A stretch of DNA of 64,000 nt, taken from the NCBI RefSeq assembly GCF_029168335.1, contig NZ_JARGYC010000010.1, positions 1-64,000 on the forward strand, written 5' to 3'. Position 1 is the first letter of the stretch, and each line of letters opens with the position of its first letter. Made by a program: the position numbers and the translations under genes. Of the stretch, positions 1-10,843 are shown in pieces. The notes beneath the pieces are model-generated. The model was not told where the DNA came from and made no database searches. It saw only the letters and a list, made by a program, of their open reading frames with translations. Source of the stretch: Psychromarinibacter sediminicola (GTDB lineage Bacteria; Pseudomonadota; Alphaproteobacteria; Rhodobacterales; Rhodobacteraceae).

Positions 1-21
1 CGGAGCGCGCGGGGCGCTCCG
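1..21 (-). terminator. GC-rich hairpin after glpV
   Basis: An 8-bp perfect inverted repeat (CGGAGCGC, loop GCGGG, GCGCTCCG) lies 13 bases beyond the glpV stop codon. It is placed as a terminator for the minus-strand glp operon. Any T-run that would make it a classical intrinsic terminator would lie outside the window, so the call rests on the stem and its position. Confidence 0.5.
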
Positions 22-34
22 GCCGGCGGGCAGC

Positions 35-1759
35 TTACTGCCAGGACTCGATGAGTTCTTCGTACCGCACGGTGACCGGTTCCGGATCCTCGTTGTCGAG
101 TTCCGGCTTGGGCGCACCCGGCTCGTTGAGCCAGTATTCGGGGTCGCGCTCCTCGTTCAGCTCCGGCCCGAGATCGCCCTGGACCCCGGCCCGCTCAAGC
201 CGCTCGAGAACGCTCTCCTGGTCCTCGCACAGCGCGTCGAGGGCTTCCTGCGGGGTCTTGGCACCGGACATGGCGTCGCCGATGTTCTGCCACCACAGCT
301 GCGCCAGCTTCGGGTAGTCGGGAATGTTGGTCCCGGTCGGCGACCACCGCACGCGCGCCGGCGAGCGGTAGAACTCGACCAGCCCGCCCAGCTCCGGGGC
401 CCGCTCGGTGAAGCTCTCGTGGTTGATCGTGGACTCGCGGATGAAGGTCAGGCCCTCGTGGCTCTTCTTCACGTCCACCGTCATCGAGGTGACGAACTGG
501 GCATAGAGCCAGGCCGCCTTGGCACGGTCGACCGGGGTCGATTTCATCAGCGTCCAGGAGCCGGCGTCCTGGTAGCCGACCTTCATGCCCTCTTCCCAGT
601 AGGCACCGTGCGGGCTCGGCGCCATGCGCCAGCGCGGGGTGCCGTCCTCGTAGAGCACGGCATCGGCGCCCTCGCCCACCATGTCGGCGGTGAAGGCCGT
701 GTACCAGAACATCTGCTGGGCGATATTGCCCTGTGCGGGCACCGGGCCGGCCTCCGAGAAGGTCATGCCGGCCGCGGCCGGCGGAGAGTATTTCTCCAGC
801 CACTCGATCGCCTTTTCGACGGCATAGACCGCCGCGGGGCCGTTGGTCGCGCCGCCGCGATCCACGCAGGAGCCGACGGGCTGCGAGTTCTCGTTCACGC
901 GGATGCCCCATTCGTCGACCGGCAGGCCGTTGGGCTCGCCCACGTCGCCCATGCCGGCCATGGACATCCAGGCGTCGGTGTAGCGCCAGCCGAGGCTGGG
1001 GTCCTTCTTGCCGTAGTCCATGTTGCCGAAGACCCCCTCCTCGGGGCCGCCGACATAGGACATGTCGCGCCCGGTGAAGAATGCGGCGATGTCCTCGTAG
1101 GCCGACCAGTTCTGCGGCACGCCCAGCTCGTAGCCGTATTCCTCTTCGAAATCGGCCATGGTCTGGGGATCGGTGAACCAGTCGTGGCGGAACCAGTAGA
1201 GGTTCGCGAACTGCTGGTCGGGCAGCTGGTAGAGCTTGCCGTCCGGCCCTGTCGTGAACTCCAGCCCGATGAAATCGTCGAGGTTCAGGTTGGGGTTGGT
1301 GACATCGGCCCCCTCGCCCGCGATCCAGTCGGTCAGGTTGCGGGCCTGCTGATAGCGCCAGTGGGTTCCGATCAGGTCGGAGTCGTTGATGTAGGCGTCA
1401 TAGACGTTCTGGCCGGTCTGCATCTGGGTCTGCAGCTTCTCGACCACGTCGCCCTCGCCGATCAGGTCGTGGGTCACCTCGATGCCGGTGATCGCGGTGA
1501 AGGCCGGGGCGAGAACCTGGCTTTCGTATTCATGGGTGGTGATCGTCTCGGAGACGACCGTGATCTCCATGCCCCGGAAGGGCTCGGCGGCGTCGATGAA
1601 CCACTGCATCTCGGCCTCCTGCTCGGCCCGGGTCAGCGCCGACAGCTCGCCGATCTCCTCGTCGAGGAAGGCGATCGCGTCTTCCATGTCGGCCATCGCC
1701 GGGCCTGCGAGCGCGAAGAGCGCGGCCGTCGCGGTGGTCAGTTTCAGCTTGCGGTTCAT
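35..1759 (-). CDS. glpV: Glycerol ABC transporter substrate-binding protein GlpV
   Basis: A 574-residue periplasmic binding protein that should capture glycerol for the GlpSTPQ importer. It starts with a typical Sec signal peptide (basic MNRKLK, hydrophobic stretch, cleavage near AMA-DM). The rest is a long family-1 type solute-binding fold, larger than usual sugar-binding proteins, as known for the rhizobial GlpV family. It is the last gene of glpD-S-T-P-Q-U-V, 84 bases after glpU. Assignment rests on operon order and the neighbouring DUF2160 protein and GlpD; another polyol is possible but less likely. The ATG is preceded by GGGAGGATATC, a good ribosome site. Confidence 0.88.
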   Translation of the reverse strand: MNRKLKLTTATAALFALAGPAMADMEDAIAFLDEEIGELSALTRAEQEAEMQWFIDAAEPFRGMEITVVSETITTHEYESQVLAPAFTAITGIEVTHDLIGEGDVVEKLQTQMQTGQNVYDAYINDSDLIGTHWRYQQARNLTDWIAGEGADVTNPNLNLDDFIGLEFTTGPDGKLYQLPDQQFANLYWFRHDWFTDPQTMADFEEEYGYELGVPQNWSAYEDIAAFFTGRDMSYVGGPEEGVFGNMDYGKKDPSLGWRYTDAWMSMAGMGDVGEPNGLPVDEWGIRVNENSQPVGSCVDRGGATNGPAAVYAVEKAIEWLEKYSPPAAAGMTFSEAGPVPAQGNIAQQMFWYTAFTADMVGEGADAVLYEDGTPRWRMAPSPHGAYWEEGMKVGYQDAGSWTLMKSTPVDRAKAAWLYAQFVTSMTVDVKKSHEGLTFIRESTINHESFTERAPELGGLVEFYRSPARVRWSPTGTNIPDYPKLAQLWWQNIGDAMSGAKTPQEALDALCEDQESVLERLERAGVQGDLGPELNEERDPEYWLNEPGAPKPELDNEDPEPVTVRYEELIESWQ

Positions 1760-1843
1760 ATGATATCCTCCCTTTGAACCATCGTGCGAGGGGGTCTTGT
1801 TGCGTGGCCGGCCCCCTCCTTTTCCGGCCGTGTCAGCGCCTGC

Positions 1844-2116
1844 CTAGACCCAGCGGAAAACCGCGAGGGCGTAGGCGAGGCAGACGATGAGGGCATAGGG
1901 TTGCTGTGCCCCCACGATCCCGAGCCAGGCCAAGTTGATGAAGGCCGAGCCCACGAGCGTGATGAAAAGCCGGTCACCGCGTGTCGTCTCGATCCGCAGG
2001 ATGCCGCGGCGCGGGGTCTCCGGGAACTTGATCGCGAGCACCGAGAAGGTGATCAGCAGCCCGGCAATGACTATGAAGAAGATCGCCGTCGGCCAGGTCC
2101 ATGCCATCCAGTCCAT
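1844..2116 (-). CDS. glpU: Small membrane protein GlpU (DUF2160 family)
   Basis: A 90-residue protein with two predicted membrane helices (about residues 10-30 and 50-75) separated by a short charged loop. DUF2160 proteins of this size are a hallmark of glycerol ABC importers, where a gene of this kind sits between the permease and the binding protein, exactly as here. Its role is not established; it is presumed to be an accessory part of the importer in the inner membrane. The start MDWMAWTW is preceded by GGAGGA, and the gene lies 22 bases after glpQ. Confidence 0.82.
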   Translation of the reverse strand: MDWMAWTWPTAIFFIVIAGLLITFSVLAIKFPETPRRGILRIETTRGDRLFITLVGSAFINLAWLGIVGAQQPYALIVCLAYALAVFRWV

Positions 2117-2138
2117 TGGAAGTCCTCCCCTTTTCGGC

Positions 2139-2990
<852 letters not shown>

Positions 2991-2993
2991 GGG

Positions 2994-4963
<1,970 letters not shown>

Positions 4964-4974
4964 CGGTTCCTCCC

Positions 4975-6063
4975 TCAGGCGGCCAGCGCGTAGGCGGCAG
5001 GGGCGACGAGCCCGCCATCCTCGGCGAAGACGTAGACATGGCGCGGATCCAGCCAGACGCTCAGCTCTTCGCCCAGCGTCAGGTCGTGTATCCCGTGGAT
5101 CAGGCCGACCCAGCGCTCGCCGTGGTGGTCCAGGTGCACGAAGGTCTCGGACCCGGTCAGTTCGGTGACGTTGAGCGTGGCGCGGAACCGCATCGCGTCG
5201 GCGGTGTGCCGGTCGATCTCCAGGTGGTTGGGCCGGAACCCGGCCGTGTAGCGCCCGTCGGCCAGCTCGGCCAGCTTGCCCGCGGCCGGGGCGCTCTGGC
5301 CCTCGCCGAACATGATGCGGTCGCCGGTCTTGGAGATCGGCAGGAAGTTCATCGGCGGATCGCTGAAGACCCGCGCCGTCGTCGCGTCGACCGGCTGGCG
5401 ATAGACTTCGGGGGTGGGGCCGAACTGGGTGATGGCCCCCTCCCATAGGGTGGCGACGTTGCCGCCCAGCAGCAGCGCCTCCTCCGGCTCGGTGGTGGCA
5501 TAGACGAAGATCGAGCCCGCCGCCTCGAAGATCTTGGGGATCTCGACGCGCAGTTCCTCGCGCAGCTTGTAGTCCAGGTTGGCCAGGGGCTCGTCGAGCA
5601 GCACCAGGCCCGCGTCCTTGACCAGCGCCCGCGCCAGAGCGCAGCGCTGCTGCTGGCCCCCCGACAGTTCGAGCGGCTTGCGCTCCAGCAACGGGGTCAG
5701 CTGCATCAGCTCGGCGCTTTCGCGGACGCGGCGGTCGATCTCGGCGCGGTCGAGGCCCAGCAGCCGCATCGGCGAGGCGATGTTCTCGAAGACGGTCATC
5801 GAGGGATAGTTGATGAACTGCTGGTAGACCATGGCGACCTTGCGGTCCTGCACCCGCATCCCGGTCACGTCCTCGCCGCGCCAGTAGACGCGGCCGCTGT
5901 TGGGGACGTCCAGCCCGGCCATGAGCCGCATCAGCGAGGTCTTGCCCGACAGCGTCGGCCCGAGGAGCACGTTCATCGTGCCCTTCTCCAGCGTCAGGTC
6001 CGTGGGATGGATGTGCACCTGGCCCTCCACGCTCTTGGTCACCCCTTTCAGTTCAAGCGTCAT
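4975..6063 (-). CDS. glpS: Glycerol ABC transporter ATP-binding protein GlpS
   Basis: A 362-residue ABC ATPase. Walker A is GPTLSGKTS (35-43), the signature is a perfect LSGGQQQR (133-140), and Walker B ends LLDEP (Glu158). The usual switch histidine after VTH is missing: the segment reads VYATTEPEEAL, with Thr191 where the His should be. GlpS therefore has a good signature and poor H-loop, the reverse of GlpT. Together they would form one normal and one degenerate ATP site. It lies 13 bases after glpD, and its C-terminal part (from about 235) is the MalK-like regulatory domain. Confidence 0.88.
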   Translation of the reverse strand: MTLELKGVTKSVEGQVHIHPTDLTLEKGTMNVLLGPTLSGKTSLMRLMAGLDVPNSGRVYWRGEDVTGMRVQDRKVAMVYQQFINYPSMTVFENIASPMRLLGLDRAEIDRRVRESAELMQLTPLLERKPLELSGGQQQRCALARALVKDAGLVLLDEPLANLDYKLREELRVEIPKIFEAAGSIFVYATTEPEEALLLGGNVATLWEGAITQFGPTPEVYRQPVDATTARVFSDPPMNFLPISKTGDRIMFGEGQSAPAAGKLAELADGRYTAGFRPNHLEIDRHTADAMRFRATLNVTELTGSETFVHLDHHGERWVGLIHGIHDLTLGEELSVWLDPRHVYVFAEDGGLVAPAAYALAA

Positions 6064-6076
6064 CCCGGTCTCCTCC

Positions 6077-7687
6077 TCATTCCGCGGCGTCGGCGCGGCT
6101 GCCGGTCTCGGCCATCCAGTCTTCCAGCGTCGCGACCTGGGCCGGGTCCAGCCTCAGGCCGAGCTTGTTGCGGCGCCAGATCACGTCCTCGGCGCGGCGC
6201 GCGAATTCGCGGGACATCAGCCAGCGAAGCTCGGCCTCGGTCAGGGTCGCGCCGAAGTCGCGGCCGAGGTCGCCGGCGTTCGCCGCGTCGCCCAGGATCG
6301 CGCGGGCCTCGGTGCCGTAGGCGCGCACGAGCCGCAGTGCCCAGTCGTGGGACAAGAACGGGTAGTCGCGGCGCAGGCCGGCCATCAGATCCGCCACGCC
6401 ATCGACGGGAAAGTCGCCGCCCGGCAGCGGCACGCCGGCCGTCCAGGGCCCGCGGGACACGGGCAGGTGGTCGCCGATCCGGCGCAGGGCGCTTTCGGCC
6501 AGCCGCCGGTAGGTCGTGATCTTGCCCCCGAACACGTTGAGCACCGGCGCCCCGCCGTCGGTCTCGACCTTGAGCGTGTAGTCGCGCGTGGCCGCCGTCG
6601 CGCTGCTCGCCCCGTCGTCGTAAAGCGGGCGCACGCCGGAATAGGTCCAGACGATATCCGCCTCGCCCAGCTGCCGTTCGAAGTAATGGTTCGCGAAATC
6701 AAGCAGATAGCGGCGTTCGGCGGGCGTGCATTCGGGCTTTTTCGACGGATCGTCGTGTTCGGCGTCCGTGGTGCCGATCAGGGTGAAGTCGCGCTCGTAG
6801 GGAATGGTAAAGATGATCCGGCCGTCGGTGCCCTGCAGGAAGTAGCACTTGTCGTGATCATAGAGCTTGCGGGTCACGATATGGCTGCCGCGGACCAGGC
6901 GCACCCCGTCGCCGGAATTCAGCCGGACCTTGGACTGGATCACGTCGCCCACCCAGGGCCCGGCGGCGTTGACCAGCATCCGGGCGCGGTGGCTGGCGGT
7001 GTCGCCGGTTTCCGTGTCGCGGGTCTCGATGCGCCAGATGTCGCCCTCGCGGCGGGCGCCGACCATCTGCCGGCGGGTCAGGATTTGCGCGCCGCGCGCC
7101 GCGGCGTCGCGGGCGTTCAGCACGACCAGGCGCGAATCCTCGACCCAGCAGTCGGAGTACTCGTAGGCCTTGGCGAAACGCTCCTGCAGCGGCGCGCCCT
7201 CTGGGGCGTCTCTGAGGTCGAGCGTCGTCGTGCCCGGCAGGATCTTGCGCCCGCCCAGGGTGTCGTAAAGGAACAGGCCCAGCCGGATCAGCCATGCCGG
7301 GCGCCGCCCCTTCGTCCAGGGCATCGCGACGGAGAGCAGCTTCGAGGTCGGCGTCTCCGCATCGAAGCGCATGTCCGCGTGGTACGGCAGCACGAACCGC
7401 ATGGGCCAGCTGATATGCGGCATGGCGCGCAGCAGGGTCTCGCGTTCGACCAGAGCCTCGCGGACCAGCCGGAACTCGAAATATTCCAGATAGCGCAGCC
7501 CGCCATGGAACAGCTTCGTCGAGGCCGAGGACGTGGCCGAGGCAAGGTCGTTCATCTCGACGAGCGTCACCGAGAGCCCGCGGCCCGCCGCGTCACGGGC
7601 GATGCCGCAGCCGTTGATGCCGCCACCGACGATAAAAAGATCGCTGATCCCGGTATCCGAACGGTTCGCCACGCGGCCCTCCTCCAT
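6077..7687 (-). CDS. glpD: Aerobic glycerol-3-phosphate dehydrogenase GlpD
   Basis: A 536-residue membrane-associated flavoprotein that oxidises glycerol-3-phosphate to dihydroxyacetone phosphate and passes electrons to quinone. The FAD-binding motif GGGINGCGIARDAAGRG follows the N-terminus, then the family motif TKLFHGGLRYLE. A DAO domain and a C-terminal helical domain follow. First gene of the operon, next to the promoter shared with glpR. An alternative start at VANRSD, five codons in, would be closer to E. coli GlpD. No glycerol kinase gene is in this window; glpK must lie elsewhere. Confidence 0.93.
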   Translation of the reverse strand: MEEGRVANRSDTGISDLFIVGGGINGCGIARDAAGRGLSVTLVEMNDLASATSSASTKLFHGGLRYLEYFEFRLVREALVERETLLRAMPHISWPMRFVLPYHADMRFDAETPTSKLLSVAMPWTKGRRPAWLIRLGLFLYDTLGGRKILPGTTTLDLRDAPEGAPLQERFAKAYEYSDCWVEDSRLVVLNARDAAARGAQILTRRQMVGARREGDIWRIETRDTETGDTASHRARMLVNAAGPWVGDVIQSKVRLNSGDGVRLVRGSHIVTRKLYDHDKCYFLQGTDGRIIFTIPYERDFTLIGTTDAEHDDPSKKPECTPAERRYLLDFANHYFERQLGEADIVWTYSGVRPLYDDGASSATAATRDYTLKVETDGGAPVLNVFGGKITTYRRLAESALRRIGDHLPVSRGPWTAGVPLPGGDFPVDGVADLMAGLRRDYPFLSHDWALRLVRAYGTEARAILGDAANAGDLGRDFGATLTEAELRWLMSREFARRAEDVIWRRNKLGLRLDPAQVATLEDWMAETGSRADAAE

Positions 7688-7924
7688 GCGCGTCCTGCCA
7701 CGAAACTGTGACGAAGAACGAAAAAACGCAAGTTGTTTGTTTTCGTAAATGTTCGAAACGGATTTTTGTGAAGGTTTTCCGGGCCTTGTGGGGCGCTACG
7801 GACCGAACCGCCGCCGCCGGACGGGCCAAACCCAATTCGCTGTTGCCATTTTCGCCCATGTGTTGATTCTGTTGACAGCCGTTCCGTTGGGCGCGGCGCC
7901 GGGCCGAAACGAACGCGAACGAAA
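7688..7924. promoter_or_regulatory. glpD/glpR divergent promoter with putative GlpR sites
   Basis: 237 bases between divergent genes, AT-richer than its surroundings. An imperfect inverted repeat ACGAAAAAAC (7718-7727) and GTTTTCGT (7739-7746) lies about 30-60 bases before glpD, with GTTCGAAACG (7751-7760) beside it. Repeated CGAAAC/CGAAC units (7905-7923) abut the glpR ATG. TTCGTTT-like elements are typical targets of DeoR-family regulators, so GlpR probably represses glpD and itself. A TTGACA hexamer (7872-7877) could be a -35 for glpR, though no good -10 follows at 17 bases. Confidence 0.5.
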
Positions 7925-8725
7925 ATGTCACAGACCCTCCGCCACCCCGAGATCCTGGAGATCGCCCGCCGCGACGGGAAGGTCACGGTCGAGCGGCTGG
8001 CCGCGCATTTCGGCGTCACGCTGCAGACCATCCGCCGCGACCTGACCGACCTGGCCGAGGCCGGCCGGCTGGACCGCGTGCATGGCGGCGCGGTCCTGCC
8101 GTCGGGGACCAGCAATATCGGCTACGAGGAGCGCCGCGCTCTCAATGCCGACACCAAGCGCGCCATTGCCCGGGCCTGCGCCGCCGACATCCCCGACGGC
8201 ATCTCGCTGTTTCTCAACATCGGCACCACCACCGAGGCCGTCGCCCGGGAGCTGCTGCACCACCGCGATCTGCTGGTCGTCACCAACAACATGAACGTCG
8301 CCAACATCCTTGCGGCCAACACCGATTGCGAGATCGTGGTGACCGGCGGCCAGCTGCGCCGCGCCGACGGCGGGCTGGTGGGCCCGCTGGCCACCGGGAC
8401 GATCCGCCAGTTCAAGTTCGACTGCGCGGTGATCGGGTGCTCGGCACTGGATGCCGACGGCGACCTGCTGGATTTCGACATCCAGGAGGTCAGCGTCAGC
8501 CAGGCCATCCTGCGCCAGTCCCGCCGCACGGTCCTGGTGGCCGACCACACCAAGCTGTCGCGAACCGCCCCGGTCCGCATCGCCTCGCTCGCCGACCTGG
8601 ACGCGATGTATTCCGACGCCGACCTGCCCGAGAAGCTGGCGGCGGACTGCGAGGGATGGGCCACGGAAGTGGTCCGCTCCTGGGTCGTCGATGACGCAGG
8701 ACCATCGTGGCAGGAGCCTGGGTGA
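7925..8725 (+). CDS. glpR: DeoR-family glycerol regulator GlpR
   Basis: A 266-residue repressor. The N-terminal helix-turn-helix (about 20-50) contains VERLAAHFGVTLQTIRRDL, typical of DeoR proteins. The C-terminal sugar-phosphate sensor domain has the NIGTTTEAVA and VTNNMNVA motifs and ends with VADHTKLSR. Glycerol-3-phosphate is the expected inducer. It is divergent from the glp operon, and repeated CGAAC elements overlap its start, so autoregulation is likely. The last about 15 residues (SWVVDDAGPSWQEPG) extend beyond the usual family end. Confidence 0.88.
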   Translation: MSQTLRHPEILEIARRDGKVTVERLAAHFGVTLQTIRRDLTDLAEAGRLDRVHGGAVLPSGTSNIGYEERRALNADTKRAIARACAADIPDGISLFLNIGTTTEAVARELLHHRDLLVVTNNMNVANILAANTDCEIVVTGGQLRRADGGLVGPLATGTIRQFKFDCAVIGCSALDADGDLLDFDIQEVSVSQAILRQSRRTVLVADHTKLSRTAPVRIASLADLDAMYSDADLPEKLAADCEGWATEVVRSWVVDDAGPSWQEPG

Positions 8726-9073
8726 GCCATTGCCCGGCTGCGAGGGGCTGCGACGGGTTTCCGATGGGGCGACCGGCCGCGCCGATCTCCTTCGCGCTTT
8801 ACTGATCCTCTGAGGACGTCCAGAGCCGCCTTCCTGCCGCGGGTCTTCGCGAAGCTGTCGAGGCGCGCGCCCTCGGGGTCGGCGGCCCTGCCCGCCAGAT
8901 ACGCCGACATCTTGCCCTCCGACGATGTGGTCGAATATCTGAACGGATTAAGTCAAGGTATGTCCGACCTTCCCTCCGGTGCCGGCATGAGTCGTGCCGC
9001 CGGGTGAGCCTCCGGAAGGAACGAAGCCGCCGGTACGGCGCCGGCGGCCGCCCAGCCTGGAGCCGCATTGCGC
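8726..9073. other. 348-base stretch with no gene assigned
   Basis: Between glpR and the membrane-protein pair I find no convincing gene. An open minus-strand frame beginning MSAYLAGRAADPEG (start near 8910) has protein-like composition for about 40 codons but then runs into the antisense of glpR. A short plus-strand frame reads SDDVVEYLNGLSQGMSDL near 8915-8970 without a plausible start. This may be a decayed remnant. GGAAGG near 9013 is too far from the next start to be its ribosome site. Confidence 0.4.
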
Positions 9074-9607
9074 ATGAAGATTGCCAAGACCGACATCGTG
9101 TTCATCGCCCTCGCCCTTGTCACCGGAACGCTGTGCCTGCTGCTCAAGGGGCCGCCCGCCGTGCTGGAGGCGCTGAGCCATGCCGGCTTGCTGCTTCTGG
9201 GGATCCTGCCGCAGCTGGCGGCGGGTCTGCTGATCGGCGGGCTGGTGACGCGGCTGGTCAGCAAGGAGCGCGTCGCCGGGATGCTCGGCGCCGGGTCGGG
9301 GGCGCGCGGGCTGGCGCTGGCCACGCTGGCCGGAGCGCTGACGCCGGGCGGGCCGTTCACCTCGTTCCCGCTGGTCTACGCGCTGTGGACGGCGGGGGCG
9401 GATGCGGGCGCGCTGATCGCCTACATAGCCGCCTGGTCGCTTTTGGGGTTCAACCGCCTGATCGTCTGGGAACTGCCGCTGATGGGGGCGGAGTTCACCT
9501 GGATCCGCCTCGTCGCCTGCCTGCCGCTGCCGATGCTCGCGGGCCTGCTGGCGCGCTACATCTCGCGGCTGCGCGCCTTCGAACTGGCGAAGGCGCCCGC
9601 GGAATGA
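9074..9607 (+). CDS. Small membrane permease-like protein, first of a pair
   Basis: A 177-residue inner-membrane protein with about four to five hydrophobic helices and the motif LTPGGPFTSFPLVYAL near residue 95. The downstream protein has an equivalent LLPGGPMTSFPIAIVF. The two look like the halves of a predicted permease in the YraQ/ArsP (DUF318) style made as separate chains. I chose the ATG at 9074; a TTG two codons upstream is possible. Substrate unknown. Its last bases overlap the next gene by 4 (ATGA), implying co-translation and probable heterodimerisation. Confidence 0.6.
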   Translation: MKIAKTDIVFIALALVTGTLCLLLKGPPAVLEALSHAGLLLLGILPQLAAGLLIGGLVTRLVSKERVAGMLGAGSGARGLALATLAGALTPGGPFTSFPLVYALWTAGADAGALIAYIAAWSLLGFNRLIVWELPLMGAEFTWIRLVACLPLPMLAGLLARYISRLRAFELAKAPAE

Positions 9608-10110
9608 TCGCCGCCGTCGTCTTCATTTGGCTCGCCGTCTTCGTCCTTGCCGCCTTCGTCTGGCGGCGCGAGGGGCGACAGGGCCTCGTCCATGCCGGGG
9701 ACACGGCGCTCGGAACCGCGAAGACGCTGATGCTGCGGCTGCCCTTCGCGCTGCTCGCGGCGTCCTTTCTGGTGCAGATCGTCCCGGTCGCCGTGCTCAG
9801 CGACCTGATCGGCGCCGAGTCCGGCGTCCTGGGCATCCTGCTGGCCTCCGGCATCGGCGGGTTGCTGCCGGGCGGACCGATGACCTCGTTCCCCATCGCC
9901 ATCGTCTTCATGCAGGGCGGCGCCGGCCTGCCGCAGCTGGTCGCGCTGATCGCCGGCTGGTCCGTCTTCGCCCTGCACCGCCTGCTCGCCTACGAGGCGC
10001 CGATCATGGGCTGGCGCTTCGTCGCGCTGCGCATGGCGTCCTGCGCCGCGCTGCCGCTTCTCGCCGGGCTGTTCGCCGAGGTGCTGGTCGTGCTGGCCGG
10101 CATCGACTGA
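9604..10110 (+). CDS. Small membrane permease-like protein, second of a pair
   Basis: A 168-residue membrane protein with about five hydrophobic segments. An N-terminal signal-anchor-like helix (IAAVVFIWLAVFVLAAFVW) is followed by the GGPMTSFP motif shared with its upstream partner. Both also carry a W..L/F..NR/HRL followed by E.P.MG pattern, pointing to an ancestral duplication. It starts inside the stop of the previous gene. Predicted to act with that protein as a transporter; no substrate can be read from the sequence. The hydrolase gene follows after 22 bases behind AAGGAGA. Confidence 0.58.
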   Translation: MIAAVVFIWLAVFVLAAFVWRREGRQGLVHAGDTALGTAKTLMLRLPFALLAASFLVQIVPVAVLSDLIGAESGVLGILLASGIGGLLPGGPMTSFPIAIVFMQGGAGLPQLVALIAGWSVFALHRLLAYEAPIMGWRFVALRMASCAALPLLAGLFAEVLVVLAGID

Positions 10111-10132
10111 CCGGATACACAAGGAGACCGCA

Positions 10133-10843
10133 ATGACCCCGGACCGCTTCGAAGACCACGCCTGGAAGGACATCGTCCCCGACGACCTCCTGCAGATCTA
10201 TTCCGCCTACACGCGCGAAACCTTCGTCGGCCCGAGCCCGGCGCTCTTGCTGATCGACCTCTACAACCTCGCCTACCGGGGCGGGGCGAAACCGCCGGTG
10301 GAGTTGCAGGACGACTATCCCAGCAGCTGCGGGATCCATGCCCACGAGGCGATCGAACCGACCAGGCGCCTGATCGCCGCCGCCCGCGCGGCAGGCGTTC
10401 CGATCTTCTACTGCACCAGCGACTTCCGTCCGATGAACGCGCCCAGGGGCGTCGGCCCCACGCGGCGGAACATGCGCCCGACGACCGCCGAGGATTTCGA
10501 GATCTGGCCGGACTTCGCGCCGGAAGAGGGCGACGTCGTCATCAAGAAGCAGCGCGCCAGCATCTTCGCGGGCACGCCGCTGATCTCGCACCTGAACATA
10601 CTGGGGGTGCAAAGCGTCATCGTCTGCGGCGAGACCACTTCGGGCTGCGTAAGGGCCTCCTGCGTCGACGCCTATTCGAACGGCCTGCACGTCTCGCTGG
10701 TCGAGGAATGCACGTTCGACCGGCACGACCTGATCCATAAGGTCAATCTCTTCGACCTGCACCACAAATACGCGGACGTGATGCATGTCGACGAGGTGGT
10801 GGATCACCTTGACGCCGCGAAGGACACGCGGGCGGCCGAGTGA
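10133..10843 (+). CDS. Isochorismatase-family cysteine hydrolase
   Basis: A 236-residue cytoplasmic hydrolase of the isochorismatase/N-carbamoylsarcosine amidase fold. The triad is recognisable: Asp42 in LLIDLYN, Lys138/139 in VVIKKQRASIF, and nucleophile Cys172 in GETTSGCVRAS. Members cleave amide or carbamoyl bonds; a C at this position favours an amidohydrolase over true isochorismatase. Strong ribosome site AAGGAGA. It overlaps the start of the decayed molybdenum-hydroxylase gene by 4 bases, so the two were once an operon for an N-heterocycle or carbamoyl compound (inference). Confidence 0.8.
   Translation: MTPDRFEDHAWKDIVPDDLLQIYSAYTRETFVGPSPALLLIDLYNLAYRGGAKPPVELQDDYPSSCGIHAHEAIEPTRRLIAAARAAGVPIFYCTSDFRPMNAPRGVGPTRRNMRPTTAEDFEIWPDFAPEEGDVVIKKQRASIFAGTPLISHLNILGVQSVIVCGETTSGCVRASCVDAYSNGLHVSLVEECTFDRHDLIHKVNLFDLHHKYADVMHVDEVVDHLDAAKDTRAAE

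Noticed and set aside
419-1777. 452-codon plus-strand frame opposite glpV
   Set aside because: His/Gly/Arg/Val-rich shadow typical of antisense frames in GC-rich DNA; the opposite strand encodes a clear binding protein. Many similar long frames (for example 48430-51303 and 39752-42658) were discarded for the same reason.
8122-8910. Long minus-strand open frame starting MSAYLAGRAADPEG
   Set aside because: Most of it is antisense to glpR, whose coding evidence is strong; only the first 40 codons lie outside and match no family I know.
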